Source: Ruminococcaceae bacterium UBA1448
Lineage (GTDB): Bacteria; Bacillota; Clostridia; Oscillospirales; Ruminococcaceae
Direction: 5' to 3'
Assembly: GCA_002329405.1 (NCBI GenBank)
Contig: DCTE01000218.1
Location: forward strand, 10,673 to 18,895
DNA length: 8,223 nucleotides
Shown here one piece after another: positions 4,924 through 8,223 of the stretch (position 1 is the first letter of the stretch; every line of letters starts with the position of its first letter). The position numbers and the translations under genes were made by a program. The notes beneath the pieces were generated by a model, which had not been told where the DNA came from, made no database searches, and was given only the letters and a program-made list of their open reading frames with translations.

Positions 4924-6348
4924 ATGGCAAAAAAACATCGCGATTTCCCGGCAGACTTTCTCTGGGGTGCTTCCACTTCCGCCTACCAGGTTGAGGGCGC
5001 CAGCCTCGAAGACGGCAAAGGCCCTTCGGTACAGGACATCAAGGTCATTCCCGAAGGAACCCCTGATTTCAAGGTCGCTTCCGACCAGTACCATCACTAT
5101 AAAGAGGACATCAAACTGATGGCGGAAATGGGCTTCAAGACCTACCGCTTTTCGATCTCCTGGTCCCGCCTGATTCCCGAAGGGACCGGCGCAGTCAACC
5201 CCAAAGGTATTGAATACTATAACAACCTGATTGACGAATGCCTCAAATACAACATCCAGCCGCTGGTCACGATGTATCATTTTGACCTGCCCGCCGCTAT
5301 CCAGGCAAAGGGCGGCTGGGGCAACCGGGATACCATCGACGCTTTTGTCAACTTCGCAAAAGTGATGTTTGAAAACTTCGGCGACCGGGCAAAGCTCTGG
5401 CTGACCATCAACGAACAGAATATGCTGACCCTTGCCGGCCCGATTATCGGCACCTTTGACCCGACCGGCGTTGAAAATGTCATCAAGGAACTGTATCAGC
5501 AGAACCATTATATGATGGTTGCACAGGCAAAAGCGATGGCACTTTGCCATGAAATGGTTCCGGGCGGCAAGATTGGCCCTGCCCCCAATATTTCCTGCGT
5601 CTACCCCGCTTCCTGCAACCCTGCCGACATCACTGCCGCCGAAACTTTCTCGGCAATCCGCAACTGGTTCTATTTTGACATGGCGACTGCCGGTATCTAC
5701 AACCATCAGGTCTGGAGCTATCTGGAAGCACATGACGCGCTGCCGGAAATCGCGCCCGGGGATATGGAAATCCTCGCTTCCGGCCATCCCGACTTCCTTG
5801 CCTTCAACTATTATTCCACCGCAACGGTTGCCGCCTTCCCCGAAGATGAAGAATATGATCCCAACGCACCGGTCGACCAGCAGAAAAATGGCGGCGAACC
5901 CGGTTACTTCAAGCCGGTTCCCAACAAGAATCTGCTCAAGACCGAATGGGGCTGGGAAATCGACCCAATCGGCTTCCGCAATACCCTTAACCAGGTCTAC
6001 TCCCGCTATCGCCTGCCGATCATCATTACCGAAAACGGCCTTGGCGCACATGACAAACTGGAAGAGGACGGCACCATCCGGGATGATTACCGGATCGAAT
6101 ACCTCCAGCGGCATATCGAACAGATGCAGCTGGCAATCGACGACGGCGTCCAGATGATGGGATACTGCCCCTGGTCGGCAGTCGACCTGATCTCGACCCA
6201 TGAAGGCTTTGACAAACGGTATGGCTTTATCTATGTCAACCGCGGCAACTTTGACCTCAAAGACCTCAGAAGAATCCCGAAAAAATCCTTCTACTGGTAT
6301 AAAAAAGTCATTGCCACCAACGGCAAAGACCTTGAAAACAATCTGTAA
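4924..6348 (+). CDS. Glycoside hydrolase family 1, probable 6-phospho-beta-glucosidase
   Basis: 474 residues, normal GH1 length and intact. The N-terminal signature FPADFLWGASTSAYQVEGA opens the barrel; the acid/base is E164 in LTINEQN and the nucleophile is E370 in IITENGLG. Near the C-terminus S424, K431 and Y433 (ISTHEGFDKRYG) form the S-x6-K-x-Y phosphate-binding signature of GH1 enzymes that hydrolyse 6-phospho-beta-glycosides; non-phospho GH1 enzymes carry an NFEW-type motif here. It therefore probably cleaves phosphorylated beta-glucosides delivered by a PTS, yielding glucose 6-phosphate, in the cytoplasm. There is no signal peptide. No PTS gene is next to it. ATG at 4924 follows AAGGAAAGGA by nine bases; the in-frame TTG at 4825 is the -35 box. 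Acid/base motif NEQN instead of the commoner NEP marks a subgroup. Glucoside versus galactoside preference is uncertain. Confidence 0.92.
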   Translation: MAKKHRDFPADFLWGASTSAYQVEGASLEDGKGPSVQDIKVIPEGTPDFKVASDQYHHYKEDIKLMAEMGFKTYRFSISWSRLIPEGTGAVNPKGIEYYNNLIDECLKYNIQPLVTMYHFDLPAAIQAKGGWGNRDTIDAFVNFAKVMFENFGDRAKLWLTINEQNMLTLAGPIIGTFDPTGVENVIKELYQQNHYMMVAQAKAMALCHEMVPGGKIGPAPNISCVYPASCNPADITAAETFSAIRNWFYFDMATAGIYNHQVWSYLEAHDALPEIAPGDMEILASGHPDFLAFNYYSTATVAAFPEDEEYDPNAPVDQQKNGGEPGYFKPVPNKNLLKTEWGWEIDPIGFRNTLNQVYSRYRLPIIITENGLGAHDKLEEDGTIRDDYRIEYLQRHIEQMQLAIDDGVQMMGYCPWSAVDLISTHEGFDKRYGFIYVNRGNFDLKDLRRIPKKSFYWYKKVIATNGKDLENNL

Positions 6349-6360
6349 TTTCTGATAGAG

Positions 6361-6402
6361 CTGCCCTGAACGGAATAAAGGTTCAGGGCAGTTTCGCTTT
6401 TT
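6361..6402 (+). terminator. Strong intrinsic terminator after the GH1 gene
   Basis: CTGCCCTGAAC (6361-6371) and its exact complement GTTCAGGGCAG (6381-6391) form an 11-bp stem around a nine-base loop, followed by TTTCGCTTTTT (6392-6402). It begins 12 bases after the GH1 stop and isolates that gene from the next. Confidence 0.92.
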
Positions 6403-6445
6403 GATGGTCAACAGTCTACGATTCCTTTATTCGATTTTCAATGAC

Positions 6446-6474
6446 TTTACACCCGCTTATCGGAATGTTACAAT
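6446..6474 (+). promoter_or_regulatory. Extended -10 promoter of the CapD-like gene
   Basis: A -35 TTTACA (6446-6451), a 17-base spacer and a -10 TACAAT (6469-6474), with an extended -10 TG at 6466-6467, predict a start near 6481. An ideal AGGAGG (6501-6506) precedes the ATG by six bases. Confidence 0.72.
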
Positions 6475-6512
6475 TAATAACAGAATCCGGCAATCAATAA
6501 AGGAGGAGCACC

Positions 6513-7544
6513 ATGTCTGAAAAAGCTGTACCACCCGCTGTCAACCCCGCCATCACCGGGAAAGATGTCCTGATCACCGGCGGGGGCGGCTCAATCGGGT
6601 CAGAACTTGCCCGACAGGTTTACCGTCTTGCACCCCGGTCGCTGACCCTACTGGATATCAATGAAAACAGCCTGTACCTGCTGGCTCAGTGCCTTTCCCG
6701 CAAAGGCAGTATTCCGGTTACGCCGCAGGTAATCTCCATCCGGGACCGGAAAGCGTTGTTCAGACTGTTTGCACAGCTGCACCCTCAAACGGTACTGCAT
6801 GCAGCTGCCCACAAGCACGTCCCACTGATGGAGCAGAATCCTGATCAGGCGGTCAAAAACAACATCTTCGGAACCTTAAACCTGTTCGATGCTGCACAGG
6901 TATATCAGGCAGAAAAGGTACTGCTGATCTCGTCTGACAAGGCCGTCCGCCCCAGCTCTGTGATGGGAGCAACCAAGCGGATATGTGAACAGCTCTGTCT
7001 TGACCGGGAAGGTCCGGTCTTTACCGCTGTCCGGTTTGGAAATGTGATGAACTCAGCAGGGTCGGTGCTTCCGCTGTTCCGGCAGCAGCTGCGGGAAGAG
7101 AAGAAAATTTTGCTGACCGACCGGCGGATGACCCGGTATTTCCTGTCGATTCCACAGGCAGCAGAACTGGTGCTGCATGCTGCCGCAAAAAACAAGCGCG
7201 GCAAGATCTATATGTTGGATATGGGACATCCGGTCTCGATTGGACAGCTGGCAATGCAGGTGATCAGGGAAGAAGGTTTTGCACCAAATGAGGTGGAGAT
7301 TGTGGAAACCGGCATCCGGCCAGGGGAAAAACTGGAAGAGCTGCTTTTTTCTTCGGATGAACGGTTTGTCCCAACCGACATCGCCGGACTGCTGGCGGCA
7401 GACGCTTGCCCGGAATACACCGTTTTAGAAAAGCAACGGCTGCTGAAAAAATTGCAGGACGCGGCAGACAAGGAAGACATCCCGGTTATCCGGTTACTGC
7501 TCGGATTGCCGGATGGCAACGGATATTCGGAAAATAGAAAATAA
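6513..7544 (+). CDS. CapD/PglF-like nucleotide-sugar 4,6-dehydratase, short soluble form
   Basis: 343 residues of the extended short-chain dehydrogenase fold. The NAD(P)-binding loop is LITGGGGSIGSE (20-31); HAAAHKHVPLMEQNP and NNIFGTLN are near-diagnostic of CapD/PglF/WbpM enzymes. The catalytic stretch SSDKAVRPSSVMGATKR (140-156) has Met151 where other dehydratases have Tyr, with Lys155 in the M-x3-K pattern typical of this group. RFGNVMNSAGSVLPLF, MTRYFLSIPQAAELVLHA and ETGIRPGEKLEELL complete the match. The family converts UDP-GlcNAc (or a related sugar) to the 4-keto-6-deoxy form for capsule, O-chain or protein glycans. The long members have about 250 N-terminal residues with membrane helices; these are absent, and there is no broken remnant upstream, so this is a genuine short form like FlaA1/PseB. 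No other glycan genes adjoin it. Exact substrate and stereochemistry cannot be told. Confidence 0.88.
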   Translation: MSEKAVPPAVNPAITGKDVLITGGGGSIGSELARQVYRLAPRSLTLLDINENSLYLLAQCLSRKGSIPVTPQVISIRDRKALFRLFAQLHPQTVLHAAAHKHVPLMEQNPDQAVKNNIFGTLNLFDAAQVYQAEKVLLISSDKAVRPSSVMGATKRICEQLCLDREGPVFTAVRFGNVMNSAGSVLPLFRQQLREEKKILLTDRRMTRYFLSIPQAAELVLHAAAKNKRGKIYMLDMGHPVSIGQLAMQVIREEGFAPNEVEIVETGIRPGEKLEELLFSSDERFVPTDIAGLLAADACPEYTVLEKQRLLKKLQDAADKEDIPVIRLLLGLPDGNGYSENRK

Positions 7545-7569
7545 AAACAAAAAATCAGCGGAAATGCGA

Positions 7570-7598
7570 TGGAAATTGAATCATCTGTATGATATAAT
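7570..7598 (+). promoter_or_regulatory. Extended -10 promoter of the esterase gene
   Basis: A perfect -10 TATAAT (7593-7598) is preceded by an extended TG at 7590-7591. The -35 at 17 bases is weak (TGGAAA, 7570-7575), as is usual for extended -10 promoters. The predicted leader is about 25 bases, with AAGGGA (7618-7623) before the ATG. No terminator is visible between the CapD-like stop and this promoter, so readthrough is possible. Confidence 0.6.
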
Positions 7599-7629
7599 AA
7601 AGTTATCAAACAGAAAGAAGGGATTTCCC

Positions 7630-8223
7630 ATGGCATTTGCAACCTTTAACTTTTTTTCCAAATCGCTGATGCGTACCGTTCCGATCAACGTCGTCATCCC
7701 AACTGACAAAATTGTTTTCCCCGGTATGCCGGTCCCTGAGAAAAAGCCTTTTAAGACGCTGTACCTGCTGCATGGCGTCCTCGGCAACTATACCGACTGG
7801 GTAAACGGCACCCAGGTACAGGCGCTTGCCAACGACAACAATCTCTGCGTAGTCATGCCGTCCGGCGACAACAAATTTTACTGTGATTCGGATATCTCCG
7901 GCGACCGGTACGGTAAATTCATCACGGAAGACCTCGTCACCTTTACCCGTGATACCCTCCCGCTCTCCCATAACCGGGAAGACACCTTCATCGGCGGACT
8001 GTCGATGGGCGGTTTCGGCTCAATCGTCAATGGCCTGCGCCACCCGGAAATTTTCGGCTGCATCACAGCCCTCTCCTCTGCCCTGATCAAGGACAAGATC
8101 TTGCAGGCAGTCAACGAACCTGGGCATGACTTCTTTACAAAACGCCAGTATGAAACGATGTTCGGCGTTGACAAGATTGAGGATTATACCGGTTCGGTCA
8201 ATGACTATGAAGCACTCGCCGAT
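7630..8223 (+). CDS. Esterase D/tributyrin-esterase-like alpha/beta hydrolase, 3' end cut
   Basis: 198 codons run open to the right edge; relatives are about 255-280 residues. The oxyanion-hole loop LLHGVLGNYTDW (46-57) and nucleophile elbow GGLSMGGFGS (Ser125) place it in the esterase D / S-formylglutathione hydrolase-like family (PF00756 type), with VVMPSGDNKFYCD between them as in tributyrin esterases. The catalytic Asp and His are expected beyond the window. There is no signal peptide; the N-terminus goes directly into the first beta strand (MRTVPINVVIP), so it should be cytoplasmic. Such enzymes hydrolyse short acyl esters, including acetylated sugars or xylan fragments in gut bacteria. 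S-formylglutathione hydrolase activity is unlikely in a Gram-positive anaerobe, but the true substrate is not visible. It has its own promoter. Confidence 0.88.
   Translation, partial: MAFATFNFFSKSLMRTVPINVVIPTDKIVFPGMPVPEKKPFKTLYLLHGVLGNYTDWVNGTQVQALANDNNLCVVMPSGDNKFYCDSDISGDRYGKFITEDLVTFTRDTLPLSHNREDTFIGGLSMGGFGSIVNGLRHPEIFGCITALSSALIKDKILQAVNEPGHDFFTKRQYETMFGVDKIEDYTGSVNDYEALAD

Noticed and set aside
4900..6411. Open frame of 503 codons on the minus strand opposite the GH1 gene
   Set aside because: It is the antisense shadow of an intact GH1 gene with complete catalytic motifs. The translated product resembles no family, has no good ribosome binding site or promoter, and runs through the terminator.
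1..8223. Mobile element, phage, CRISPR, toxin-antitoxin or defence system
   Set aside because: No transposase, integrase, repeat-spacer pattern, small toxin pair or nuclease-type gene was found. All intact frames are metabolic, transport or regulatory genes with uniform appearance.

Overview
The window reads as ordinary chromosome from a Gram-positive Bacillota, probably an anaerobic gut Clostridia. Reasons: strong AGGAGG-type ribosome binding sites before nearly every gene, one TTG start, sigma-A-type promoters with 17-bp spacers, intrinsic terminators, and a short GlgB that resembles those I recall from Oscillospiraceae/Ruminococcaceae relatives. The lineage is inference. Base composition looks roughly balanced and even, with no integrase, transposase, phage gene, CRISPR array, tRNA or rRNA seen.

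Layout. (1) 1-652, minus strand: the N-terminal 217 residues of an RpiR-type regulator (helix-turn-helix plus a SIS domain cut by the window edge). (2) 653-862: a divergent control region with two back-to-back promoters, a perfect 33-base inverted repeat in the rpiR-like leader, and a pair of TCCGAATTCGGA-type palindromes around the marR-like promoter. (3) 863-2690: a MarR-family regulator overlapping a MATE-family exporter, a two-gene operon that looks autoregulated. (4) 2691-4725: a glycogen branching enzyme (glgB) with its own promoter, set among several palindromes, and a probable terminator. (5) 4825-6402: a GH1 enzyme with the phosphate-binding signature of 6-phospho-beta-glucosidases, with its own promoter and a strong terminator. 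(6) 6446-7544: a short, soluble CapD/PglF-like nucleotide-sugar 4,6-dehydratase with its own extended -10 promoter. (7) 7570-8223: the first 198 residues of an esterase D/tributyrin-esterase-like alpha/beta hydrolase, cut by the right edge.

The genes do not form one pathway. The clearest functional unit is marR-MATE. GlgB (glycogen branching), the GH1 enzyme (PTS-imported beta-glucosides) and possibly the RpiR regulator (sugar-phosphate sensing) share a carbohydrate theme, but each is separately promoted. I do not see a new multi-gene system. The unexplained signals are in the regulatory DNA: the rpiR-like leader with its competing repeats, the twin marR operators, and the nested palindromes before glgB. 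The solitary, membrane-less CapD-like dehydratase is the most unusual gene by context.
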